Assembly (NCBI GenBank): GCA_029721435.1
Contig: CM056573.1
Location: 3,134,001 to 3,198,000 of the forward strand
DNA length: 64,000 nucleotides
Direction of reading: 5' to 3'
Source: Gymnothorax reevesii
Taxonomy: Eukaryota > Chordata > Actinopteri > Anguilliformes > Muraenidae
The notes beneath the pieces were generated by a model, which had not been told where the DNA came from, did no database searches, and was given only the letters and a program-made list of their open reading frames with translations. The number at the start of each line of letters is the position of its first letter. Position 1 is the stretch's first letter. Both the position numbers and the translations under genes were made by a program. Shown piece by piece: positions 23,089 to 32,870 of the stretch.

Positions 23089-25185
23089 TCATGCATCTCT
23101 GTGGCTGCTCTCCGGCAGACTGAGAATAAAGGGGAAAATGACTCCTTTGGCCTCAGCGGGGGCCTTCAGCTGCTCTGGGGCAAAGTGTGCGTCGTCCTCC
23201 CCCACCACGAACCGGAGCGTCTGGGATCGGTTGACGCAGTAAACACAGCTCCCAATGACGGCACACCTAAAAGGCTGGGGGTTAGCTTGCGGTAGCGATG
23301 TACAGTCCCGCCACATCTTCACAATGGCGTTGTACTTGAATACGTTGACTCCCTGCTCGCGGTTAACGTCGAAGCGATAGATGAAGTTTTTAAGCGCCAC
23401 CATATCCGTCGAGCGCTTGCGGCTGTTATTGTAAGGGCACTCCTGCCACTCATCCCTCTTGGGGTCATACTTTAGCAGCCGGTAAAACAGTGAGCCCCCA
23501 GACACATAAACCTCGCCATTGCAAGTGGTTGCCTCGTGCGCCACCGCGAATGCGCCTTTGGGCAAGGGGGCCACAGGGGTCCATCGGTCCATCCGAGGGT
23601 CATACTTCTCTACGGTATACAGGCATTCCCCTCCTATGGCGTACAAGTATCCGTCCATGGAGACCAGCTTGAGCTGGGACCGGGCTTGATTCAGGGGTCG
23701 GACCTCGCTCCAGCTGTCCGTCAGAGGGTTGTAGCAGAAAACCTTATCTGAGACCTTGCTTTTATCTCCAGAGCCCCTTATTCCGCCAGCCACAAACAAG
23801 TAGTTGTACATGGTACAAATTCCACAGCCCTTTGTGTTGACATCATCCGGCATCAGCGTTAAAGATCTCCACTGATCCTCCTCTTCATCGTAGTAATGAA
23901 TCATGCGGAGGTCATCACAGGACGCTACGGAGAGTGGGCTCTGAGGTCGGCTGTTGCTTCGGCTGGGGGGTCTGCTCCCGACCTTATCGTAGACATCACT
24001 GATCTCAGCCAGCATCAAGGACTTCTTCCCTTCCATCCTAGTCTTAAGAATCAGGTCACGCTCCGACCCCGTTAAGCGACCATACACCGATGGGTCCTTC
24101 AGTATCTGCAGGAAGTTGTTGCTCATGAACCGGTAAACAGTCTCCTTCAGCTCACCTAGTCTCTGCTTCTTTGCTATGGACAGAATCTCGTAGCAGTTCT
24201 CGGCAGTGATCTGGTCTGACACAGTGTCTATAGCGGCTTGGACAGCACAGGGTATTTGCAAGACTTTCGCCCCAGAGATGACTTCCACTACATTGTCTTT
24301 AGTTACATCTATTCGGAGAGTATAAACATATTCTATCAAAATTGAGAGAGTCTTGTAGCTCAAGCCTTTCACCTTCAGGATATCGCGAGATTGTCTCGCC
24401 TTGAAGTAGTCGCTCTTCTCGGCCAGAATGGATTTGTGTGCTTGGATTTCCCTTCCACCCACTTCAATCACTAAATTTGGCTCTTCCTTCCGAGCTCGTA
24501 CGGCCTTGAGTCCGCAATCCCACTGCTCCCCCGATGATTCCGGGTGTACTTTTCCTCGAATTGTGTCCACTCCCGCCCTGGCCATGAGGTCCAGGTCACG
24601 AGGTGTCTCCGATCCAGTGGAGTTACAGTAAGAGGCAGGAGAAAAGGCCTCTCCCTCCAGAGACCCACAATTTGAATAACTGATCTGCTGAAGGCCTCCG
24701 CTCTGCACACTATCCTCATCAAACAAGATGGAAGGTCTTTCCATGCGTTCCTTGGCATTACCAGAAAAGCAGGACTGGCTGCTCAACTCTTTTTTGTTGG
24801 TATCCATTACAGTGCCATTCCTGCCGACCTCATTAATTTGACCTCCAGTATCGACTGCTTGCATTGGGGAGGTGTTGAGAGGTTGAGGACTCTCTGTGGG
24901 ACTTCCACCGAGGGAGATCAAGCTTTTGCAAGTGCTGTCACTATGGTGATTTCCTGCTGTTGAGGTTGCCTTTCCCCCTGGTGTTTCCTGAAAGTTCTGC
25001 GAGCAGTAAGCTTGGCCATCGTGCAGAGCTTTTTTTTCAGCTGCCTCTAGCGAGTGGTCCTGGTCCAACAAGGCATTCCGGCCGTATCGGCCCCCCTTAG
25101 AGACGGGTGAATCATCCCTCGCAGCATGAAACAGGAAGTCAGCTTTGACCTCAAACCTGTGTTCATGCTGTGCGCCGTTGTTCAT
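23089..25185 (-). CDS. kbtbd11: Kelch repeat and BTB domain-containing protein 11
   Basis: A single 698-codon frame with ATG at 25185 (A at -3, good context) and stop at 23091-23089. Seen: a low-complexity, probably disordered N-terminal region (1-230). A BTB fold follows (about 235-323: NLVIEVGGREIQAHKSIL, KSDYFKARQSRDILKVKG), then a BACK-like region (330-400: ENCYEILSIAKKQRLGELKE) and a Ser/Arg/Pro linker (402-420, SRPPSRSNSRPQSPLS). The kelch propeller spans about 428-655, with blades such as YLFVAGG, DKVFCYNPLTDSW, YLYAIGGECLYTVEKYDP and VYVSGGSLFYRLLKYDP. The tail is GVIFPFILSLPE. The order and the conserved AFAVAHEATTC and QPFRCA segments match vertebrate KBTBD11, which also has an intronless coding region. 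Known: BTB-BACK-kelch proteins are substrate adaptors for Cullin-3 ubiquitin ligases, and KBTBD11 has been linked to adipocyte and osteoclast differentiation. Next to arhgef10 on the same strand, as in human. Confidence 0.96.
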   Translation of the reverse strand: MNNGAQHEHRFEVKADFLFHAARDDSPVSKGGRYGRNALLDQDHSLEAAEKKALHDGQAYCSQNFQETPGGKATSTAGNHHSDSTCKSLISLGGSPTESPQPLNTSPMQAVDTGGQINEVGRNGTVMDTNKKELSSQSCFSGNAKERMERPSILFDEDSVQSGGLQQISYSNCGSLEGEAFSPASYCNSTGSETPRDLDLMARAGVDTIRGKVHPESSGEQWDCGLKAVRARKEEPNLVIEVGGREIQAHKSILAEKSDYFKARQSRDILKVKGLSYKTLSILIEYVYTLRIDVTKDNVVEVISGAKVLQIPCAVQAAIDTVSDQITAENCYEILSIAKKQRLGELKETVYRFMSNNFLQILKDPSVYGRLTGSERDLILKTRMEGKKSLMLAEISDVYDKVGSRPPSRSNSRPQSPLSVASCDDLRMIHYYDEEEDQWRSLTLMPDDVNTKGCGICTMYNYLFVAGGIRGSGDKSKVSDKVFCYNPLTDSWSEVRPLNQARSQLKLVSMDGYLYAIGGECLYTVEKYDPRMDRWTPVAPLPKGAFAVAHEATTCNGEVYVSGGSLFYRLLKYDPKRDEWQECPYNNSRKRSTDMVALKNFIYRFDVNREQGVNVFKYNAIVKMWRDCTSLPQANPQPFRCAVIGSCVYCVNRSQTLRFVVGEDDAHFAPEQLKAPAEAKGVIFPFILSLPESSHRDA

Positions 25186-26100
25186 TGTTCCTTAAACACA
25201 ATTTTCCTTCAACTACCAATTTTATGGTTGGGTGCTCATTTTTTTCATTGCAAATCTAGGAAACTCTCGACAGCTGAGGTTGCAAATACAACCCTTAATA
25301 CATGGAATTAATTTGAAAGCAAAGCCGCTAAGGTTTCAGAATGTAGCGTAACATCTCAAACCTTTTCTGGTGATTCGTTATCTATCCACACATATGGCTG
25401 CCAAGCAAAAGTCCTTTCTGGATGCTCTAGGTTATCTTTCATAAATTATCCCATTGGAGAGTAAGATATTTCTCCACAAACAGTATGTCCATGGTCTCTG
25501 GTCGTTTTTCTCCAGTCGATTTTCCCTCCAAGGTACAGAAACGTATAAAGTCGAGTCTAAAGCAAGATCAAATCTACCCAGAGTTCATGCATAATAGATG
25601 AGATGTCAATGAGAGCATTGCGATCTTTAAGTTCAGGGCCTTCAATGGATCCATTTACAGTACAATCCTCTTTTCATTCTCACACCGTCTGAATCCAGCT
25701 GCTTCAGTCACAACCTGTAGCCTTAGGGATGAAAAAGGACATGCATCAGAAGCTGAATCCTAGCATGATTTAGACATTTATGAATGTGAAAGTGCCACAA
25801 ATATTGTACTTTTTCATGTGTAGGGATGACAATAGTACATTTGCACCAACTGTAATTACAGTAGTGCAATTCTAGAATTAGTAAATACAGTATTTCAATG
25901 TTCATTTGTAGCTTTCCAAGCGCCAAAAACTAAAATAAAATGCACATTGAAACATATAAGCCACTCTTCTGAATACGCTGAGTTCATGATCTGAAACAAA
26001 ATGACACACAATTCCCCAGCCATCATAAATGTGACTTTTTTTTAATTAAAACTTATCTTAAAAATATATATAAAAATAAATATAAAAGCTTATCTCTGAG

Positions 26101-26325
26101 GTAAGGGCATGCGGTGGCACTGCCGCATCACAGCAGGAAGGTTTTGGGTTCTAATCCAACCTGGGGCCTCGGGGTACTCCAGTTTACTCACACAGTCCAA
26201 AGATGTGCACATCAAGCTAATTGGGGACACTACTGTCCCTGCCTTTCGTCCATAGTCAGCTGGGATAGACTCCGACTGCCCCGCAACCCAAGTGAGGAAG
26301 AGGTGGTTTAGACAATGGATGGACA
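26101..26325 (+). mobile_element. tRNA-like SINE with ATGG tail
   Basis: Starts GGGCATGCGGTGGCACTGCC, has a B-box-like GGGTTCTAATCC, then CACAGTCCAAAGATGTGCAC and GTCAGCTGGGATAGACTCC, and ends GGTTTAGACAATGGATGGAC. This is a very common interspersed repeat layout in fish genomes. A 3' fragment of the same family lies at 48886-48998. I do not assign a database name. Confidence 0.7.
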
Positions 26326-26440
26326 GATTTCTTTAACGTAGACCTCATGATAATTGCCTCATTGATCTTAAGGGTCTTAATCTTTCATACATTTGAAGAT
26401 ATACATATATATAAAAAAATAGGCGCGCAATGCACAGAAT

Positions 26441-26534
26441 ACCCCTCAGCCCGATGTCGAAGTTTTTGAAGACACCCGCCCGCCCAACCGGACGAAAGAT
26501 AGCAATACCCCGTCAGCATTGAGGGCTGAGGGGT
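26441..26534. mobile_element. Short hairpin repeat, copy 2 (ACCCCTCAGCCC ends)
   Basis: 94 bp with 12-bp perfect inverted ends (ACCCCTCAGCCC and GGGCTGAGGGGT), in direct orientation to the copy at 981-1070. Left-flank homology (AGGCGCGCAATGCAC) is also shared. Confidence 0.78.
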
Positions 26535-26544
26535 AACAAGCTGT

Positions 26545-26765
26545 GTGTTCTTGACCAAAACACTTCACTCCTCACTCGACCCAGGTGTATGAATGGTTAA
26601 GAGGAAATAGGCAGGGAAACTACACGAGGATATAGGGGAGTATCAACCTAACCAAGTGGAGTAGTGTTACTTAGTCGCTTCATGCCACACAACCGGGGTT
26701 AAGCACCGGCCCGACGGGCCACCAGGCTCGAATCAAGCTTACCTCTACTCCTACTACAGGACTAC
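26545..26765 (+). repeat. Probable SINE-type interspersed repeat
   Basis: Contains TTCTTGACCAAAACACTTCA, GTAGTGTTACTTAGTCGCTT and CATGCCACACAACCGG. It then has GGTTAAGCACCGGCCCGACG and AGGCTCGAATCAAGC, a possible tRNA-like A/B box pair. The pattern resembles a repeat common in fish intergenic DNA. It ends in a CTCTACTCCTACTAC run. Confidence 0.5.
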
Positions 26766-27699
26766 GATAGAGAATAACCAGCATCGACATTAGGTGTAAA
26801 TTATGGTGCTAGGATCTCTGTTAAAATAAAATTCAGTGTAGGACAAAGCCCTAAGTGTCTGTGAAACAGTCATGTATTCATTGGTCCAAATCGCATTCGG
26901 AGAACGAATGAAATCAGATTACCTTGCACTAGCGGGGGAAACACGCGATCTCAGTACGCTGCCGTTTTTCTATTGCGCGCAACGGGTTTCAGTGGCAAAA
27001 GGGCTATTCTGGAACAAAGTAACATGTTTAACAGAAAAGGGCAGAAAAGGGACATTGCAGTGCCCTCTGTTTCCAGTCTTACCAATTGCGAAGACCAGCG
27101 TTAGTCCTTCAGTAACAGTAACAGGAATAAATTTTCACAATAAATCATTAGATTTCTCGGCACCTGCTTTTGCTGAAGCTGATTCCTAAATGTGCTCTTA
27201 ACTTCAATAAGACTCGTCTTACGAACGAGCGCACAAGAGATAGGAAAGAAAAGTAGGCAGAGGAGAAAATCAAAACGCTCCACTTAACTGTTCGAAAGGG
27301 AAATGAAGCCTCACGGTGGCACTGTCATTCAAACGATGATACACTGCCTCCGCACGGCCATTCGGTATCATTTAAACCGCAAACTTTTATTGATTTTCGA
27401 GTCTACCTCAGGTGTAAAAATCTATCACGCCGAACAGCACGCTTTCATTTCGTAATCACTTCTTACGGTCGGTAGGTCAGTGTATATTTAAGTCAAAACA
27501 AATCGAGTTTATTCGCGTGTAGGTGACTTGCGCACAACTCCTGGAACGCGCTCTACCTTCAGTGCTGGCAACTGAAACCTCTGTTACTTTTTTGGAATGG
27601 AATGAGCCAATATGGATGTGTCAGCGTCGGGTAATAAATTAACATTGTGTTCGACCATAACATCATTCAAAACTGGGCTAAACTGAGCGTAGAGGTAAT

Positions 27700-28870
27700 G
27701 GACAAAAATCATGGCACAGTCTTCACCCTCTGCACTCATATTTTCGGATGTATCGGCCCAATTGTTTAGCTCAATAATATGTCTACCGAAGCGACATAAG
27801 GCGCTCGCTCCGCCGGGAAAGGCCGCGCATCATCGTCGCTCTAGACAGCGGAGTCTGGCGAAGGCATCCTGTGGCGACGGCGAGGTTCGACAGTCAAGCG
27901 AAGTGCGCAGTGATGGGCGCGACTGTCATCCTCAAGGCTCCTGTGAGGACTGTGTCATATTTACACAGAGAAATATCATATTCCGCGCAAAATGTTCCAA
28001 TGTCGTACTTACCTTCCGATAGCGACGCTCATTCAACTCAGTGTCATACAGAACAATAAGATGACGAGCACTGCATTATACAAATAAGTTTTGTCGATAA
28101 AGGGGGTAATTATAGGCTAATACACCTCACATAAATTAAAAGAATTTAGTTTATCTGTGAGAACACTGATAAAGGCAAGTCATACTTACACGTCAGTGGG
28201 AGGAAACTGATGTAATCCTCTCTTGGACACTAAGCTCCGTTATGTAAGGTCTTAATGACCTGTGATCACACTTCGAATAGCGACCATAGTAATTCAGTGA
28301 AGGAGATTTAACTGAAACCCCCCTCAGAGCGAACCTGTAACCTCATAACTCGCCACGCTGATACCACACCGCCAATAAAATAACTTGAATGTATTTTAAC
28401 AGTACAGCTGAGCAAGGAAATAAATTATATAGTATTGATACTCCACGCTAGAGACGAAAGGGCGATGTGCAGTTCGATATCCACTTATATCCGCTCTTTG
28501 TATTCTTCTGCTTGCATTCTAGTCAGATCAACAAAGTCGTGCAGGGAGAGATTCCATCGCCGGGAAAATGGTGCTGAATTCCGCCAAGAAGCTCCTGCTT
28601 TTGTCCTCACAGAATGGAGCGCAGCACGTTACGTTCGCATCCTCTTTAGACGGACAGTCCAATTGCAGGTTATTCTCCATTTCACTGGAAGGAAAATGTT
28701 TTGGATTTGCGGCGAGGATTAAAGTAGGCCACACCCCCTTTCATGAACTGCTGCTTCACAGCGACACTGCGGCTGCGTACCGAGCCGCACACACGCCTTG
28801 GAAGGATTGGGCTCGGTTTGCCATCAAGTGCCGCCCGAAGCGGCGTATGGAATCTTCTGAGTGATAACAC
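27700..28870. promoter_or_regulatory. CpG-enriched patches upstream of kbtbd11
   Basis: Local CpG density is raised at about 27790-27930 (GCGCTCGCTCCGCCGGGAAA nearby) and 28540-28860, against AT-rich surroundings. Inference: one of these may hold the kbtbd11 promoter and a non-coding first exon, 2.6-3.6 kb upstream of the coding exon. No splice donor or start site is demonstrated. Confidence 0.3.
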
Positions 28871-28887
28871 TGACCGATACAAGTGTG

Positions 28888-28939
<52 letters not shown>
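28888..28939. repeat. (ATT)n microsatellite
   Basis: About 17 uninterrupted ATT triplets. Confidence 0.97.
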
Positions 28940-28940
<1 letters not shown>

Positions 28941-29211
28941 AAATAATAAAAAACAACTGAAAGCTGCTGAATTCTACGAGTAATATAAAAGTAAACAGAG
29001 CATGCAGTTTCCAACTGACGAATTTAAAATTTGCTGTATGTCAACATTCCCCCGTCAACTATAATTATAGAAACAGGCCATAAAGCTATCCAAAAAGCAT
29101 CGAAGACTATGAGCACACGTCTGCAGTTATCCTTTTTTTTTTTTTAGCTTGAATTAATCTTCTCGTTGAAAGTATGTGGAAGTAGTCAGGTGCCAAAAAC
29201 AAGGATATAAT

Positions 29212-29246
<35 letters not shown>
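29212..29246. repeat. (CAA)n microsatellite
   Basis: About 12 AAC triplets ending in CAATTAC. Confidence 0.95.
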
Positions 29247-29247
<1 letters not shown>

Positions 29248-29689
29248 TACTTCTACTAGTAGTAGAAAAGGCTGCATTTTCTGACAAAAAATTGCGTGCT
29301 CGCTGGAAGTGAAAAAGGAACATGACGTAATGAATGGATAAAAGTTTCAGTTATTTGAAGCCACTGATAGAGCCATTTCAACTTGCATATTTGCTATAGT
29401 GCCCCTTAGTGTCGTAATCATTCTAAATTGTACATGGCTCCATGTCACGAACAGATAAACATACTCAACAAGTTACATGTTGATTTATCTTTGCTAAGGC
29501 TTTGTAAAAATTGTCGTGATTCCTACGCAGCTCACCGAATATTTCGGGACAAAACCCTCAAATTACACTTTTCACTTCATGCACATCCTGATCATCTCAT
29601 TTCAAATCCAGTGTGGAGGCGTACTGAGCCAAAATAATGATTTTGTCACCTTCAAAGTAAATTTTGTCAGGACCATCAGACCACCAAAT

Positions 29690-32205
29690 GACCCAGTGTG
29701 AAAAAGTAATTGGCCCCTTCTGATTAAATCAACTCATTTACTAAATTCAATCTAACATGGAAAATTTGATTTTCAATTTGATTCAAAACATCCAGGCTTG
29801 ATTATTGCCAGCCCAGCTGAATCTAAACATCACTTTGCCTTTCCAGAGTAAAGCAGGCTGAAAGATGAAGCAGTTAAACAAATTCCATAAGAGATGAGGA
29901 AGTTGTTGAAGTCTATATTAAAAAGTTTGCAATCCATTTATGAGGCTATAGGACCAAGCAAACCACAGTGAGAACGGTTCTCTCCTAATGGACTGCAGTG
30001 GCGAATCTTAGAAATGGCTAATCAACCAAAATTCCTCCAGAGGCGCATTGGTGATTGGCGGAAAGTCATTATCGAACCAAGACAAGGACCTGCTGGCCTT
30101 GGTCAGCACAGAGAAGGTCAGCATTTATAATTCCATCATTATTAAGGTAACTGAAAACAATGGTGTCCAAGGGGGAACTGGGCTAAGAAACCCAGAACTC
30201 AAGATTAGCATGATGGACCATTTCACATTTGCCAAAAACACACGAGCAACAGACTCTTGGCGACAACCTACAGACATTCAATGGATGATGTCCTGTCAAA
30301 TGATGAGTTTAAAGAGGAACTTTTAGGAGGCCATAAGTCCCAACATTCCAGAATAATTCATCATTTCAATAGTCACACTTGGAGGAGGTAGTGTGACGGT
30401 GTTGGCATGCTTTGCTGCTTTATGGATGAGGCATCTCATCATTATAGATAAAATAAAAAATTAAAAAAAAAACATATAACTTAGTGCTATTAAAATGCAC
30501 CGGTGAGGCATGTTCTGTATTTGCAGCAAATTGAAGAATCGATTGATTTTTATTGCTTTCCCAGTGAGGCACGAGAGGAAATAAAGAAAAGTGTGTGGTA
30601 TTGTAATCCTGACGCGCACCACGTGCACACGCCAAGCACTTCAGTAATAACAAACATTGAGCTGTTCATGATGTGAACCGTGTCATTTGACATTTTTTTG
30701 GGTGTGGTCAATAGCCTACATAAAGCCAAAAAAGCCACGAGTGACGATGGCAGCTCAAGAGCACCACATCTGGTTACAGCCTGTACGTGACAGATTCTGG
30801 ACAACAACCCAAACTGATCATGAGACGAGGGGTCTGAGACATCTGAGGGTGAGTGCAAGTTCTGTTCAACACAGTCTATGTGAGCAAAACATGCGTGCAC
30901 ACGGGCCCTGCAGAAAACCCAGTTTTTGCCCATTTACGAATGGCTCCCCTTACCGTGGTCAGACAGTGACAGTCGCTGTTTTCCATTCTCAGACAAACAG
31001 GGAAATAAAGAGCCAAAAAATGACACAGAGGCAGGTGCCCACAGTCAGAAGTGAAGAGTCCTGCTCCTGTTAATGGGCAAAAAATGGGTTTTCTGTAGGG
31101 CCCGTGGGCACGCATGTGTTGCTCACGTAGACGGCGTCAAACGGTACTTGCGCTCACCCTCAAACGTCTCGGACCCCTCGTCTCATGATCAGTTTGGGTT
31201 GCTGTCCGGAATCTGTCACATACAGGCTGTAACCAGAGGTGGCGCTCTTGAGCTGCCATCGTCACTCGTGGCTGCCCTAAGCAGGGTCGGTCAGTGACAG
31301 TGTCTGTGTTCCATTCTCAGATAGACAGCTGACTGATTGTTGAACGGTGACAGAGCAAGTGACGCACCACCTCTCGGCGGCTGAGGTCTGCCTGAAACAT
31401 GCCAAAGGCTCTTTTTCTCTCTCCTGTGTCACAAGCCGTTGCATTTTCTTGATGCAGCAGCATTTTTAGTTTTTTTTGTTGGCTTTATGTAGACTATTGA
31501 CCACACCCTAAAGAACAAGTCAAGTGTCACTGTACACATCATGAACAGCTCAATGTTTGTTATTACTGAAGTGATTAGCGTGTGCATGTGGTGCGTCAGG
31601 ATTACAATACCACACTCTTTTCTTTACTTCCTCTCGTGCCTCACTCGAAAAGCAATAAAAATCAATTGATTCTTCTATTTGTGACAAATACAGTACATAC
31701 CTCACCGTTGCGTTTTTAAAGGCACTGAGTGTAGTTTGTCCTTCAGGATTTTCAGGTAGGGAGCACAGTCTGATCATCAGTGTGATCTGAAGATTAAGAG
31801 CATTTGGTTATGTCGCTCATCAATCCAAATAATAAAACAAGTTCAACTCCAAATGACGCAGGAGATCCTAAATGAAGATTTGAGCGGTCTAGTTAAAGTC
31901 CTGACTTGACCCCCATGCAGATGCTTGGCAGGACCTTAAATACACTATTGATATTCAAAAACTATCCTGTGTTGATGGACTGCAACACCCAGGCAAAAAT
32001 TTTTCCACAATGACATGATGGACTGATCTGCATTTACTGGAAACATTTGGTCGTAGTTGTTACTATGGGTAGCAGCAAAGCCAGGAATTCAGTTTAAGGA
32101 GTGATTACTTTTTCAAGAGGGTGATGTGGTCGTTAGACAGCCTTTTTCCTTCAATAATTAAAATCATTTGACAACTGTAATGCTGTATTTTGTGACTGAT
32201 GACTA
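29690..32205 (+). mobile_element. Degraded Tc1/mariner element split by an insertion
   Basis: The left end reads GTGTGAAAAAGTAATTGGCC and the right side GTGATTACTTTTTCAAGAGG, the terminal motif of one Tc1-like group, in inverted orientation. Inner sequence matches Tc1 transposase DNA: ACCACAGTGAGAACGGTTCT, GAGGAACTTTTAGGAGGCC, GGTAGTGTGACGG...GGCATGCTTTGCTGC. After the interruption come GACCCCCATGCAGATGCTTG, GGCAAAAATTTTTCCAC and TGCATTTACTGGAAACATTT. No open frame survives. The two halves (to about 30430 and from about 31790) are separated by the fold-back element. Confidence 0.82.
30484..31725. mobile_element. Long inverted-repeat (fold-back) element inside the Tc1 copy
   Basis: The left arm 30484-30933 is the reverse complement of 31073-31725, with a block of about 200 bp in the right arm (roughly 31275-31475) absent from the left. 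The spacer is 30934-31072. Outer ends (AGTGCTATTAAAATGCAC; reverse complement of the right end AGTGCCTTTAAAAACGC) look like transposon termini. Both arms give similar conceptual peptides (DPSSHDQFGLLS, GALELPSSLVA), but this only mirrors the inverted repeat. Part of the spacer (about 30957-31010) is related in direct orientation to the block in the right arm (31285-31330). Confidence 0.8.
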
Positions 32206-32539
32206 CAATTTACTCCTGTGTGAGTGTTTACATGTCTACGCAGTTGAAGAGCAGGGTTAGTCTCTCCATCATTGGCTATGGGCAAATGGTATATAGTTGT
32301 GACCAAGATAGCATTACCCTGTGGAACACCAAGCAATTCCGCAGTGTCCTGATCCAGGCTAGAATGTAGAATATCTAAGCTGTCCAGTCATATTACTGCA
32401 GGGACTCAGCGCAGATTTTGCGAGCTCACTTCGTGTGGCATGCTATGATTGCATACCAGTTTCTATGAATGGAAGCAATCAATGGGAGCAATGTCCTACG
32501 GAGTCTGTCTTCAGTGCATCAATGCCCGTTACTGTACCA

Positions 32540-32870
32540 TAAGAAATGCAGATAGCAGGTGAAAATGGAAGATTCCAGAACATGATTGACCTCGTGAACT
32601 CCAATTTTAAGTTCTCTCTCAAGCAGGATCAAAGTCAGAAAATGTGTATGTTTTTCCATACTGTTGGACAATGTCACATATTCTGTATCTGCTGGTTGCA
32701 GCTCTTCACTGAAACTGCATTACATTTACATGGAAAGAATTATTCAAACCCTGGACACCATGTTTTTATGGCCACACCATTACATCAAATTGAAAAGACC
32801 TAGATCTTGCACATCATTTAATACATATTTTGCTGAAACTTATTGGACATATTTGGAATCACAAAAAACC
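32540..32870. repeat. Dispersed repeat, copy A
   Basis: Shares a series of matches with 63755-63965 in the same orientation: GTTGCAGC(T/G)CTTCACTGAA, ATTCAAACCC, GGTTTTTATGG-like sequence and CTAGATCTTG(C/T)ACAT, then TTTAATACATAT. The family is unknown and there is no ORF. Confidence 0.65.

Noticed and set aside
26680..26745. Possible tRNA gene (A/B-box-like sequences)
   Set aside because: No acceptor stem or full cloverleaf can be drawn; better explained as a SINE-type repeat.
28888..28939. Regular short repeat considered as an array of interest (CRISPR-like or coding Ile/Asn run)
   Set aside because: Plain ATT microsatellite; no spacers and no gene.
30550..31297. Matching peptides from opposite strands (DPSSHDQFGLLS family)
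   Set aside because: They reflect the two inverted arms of the fold-back element, not a duplicated gene.
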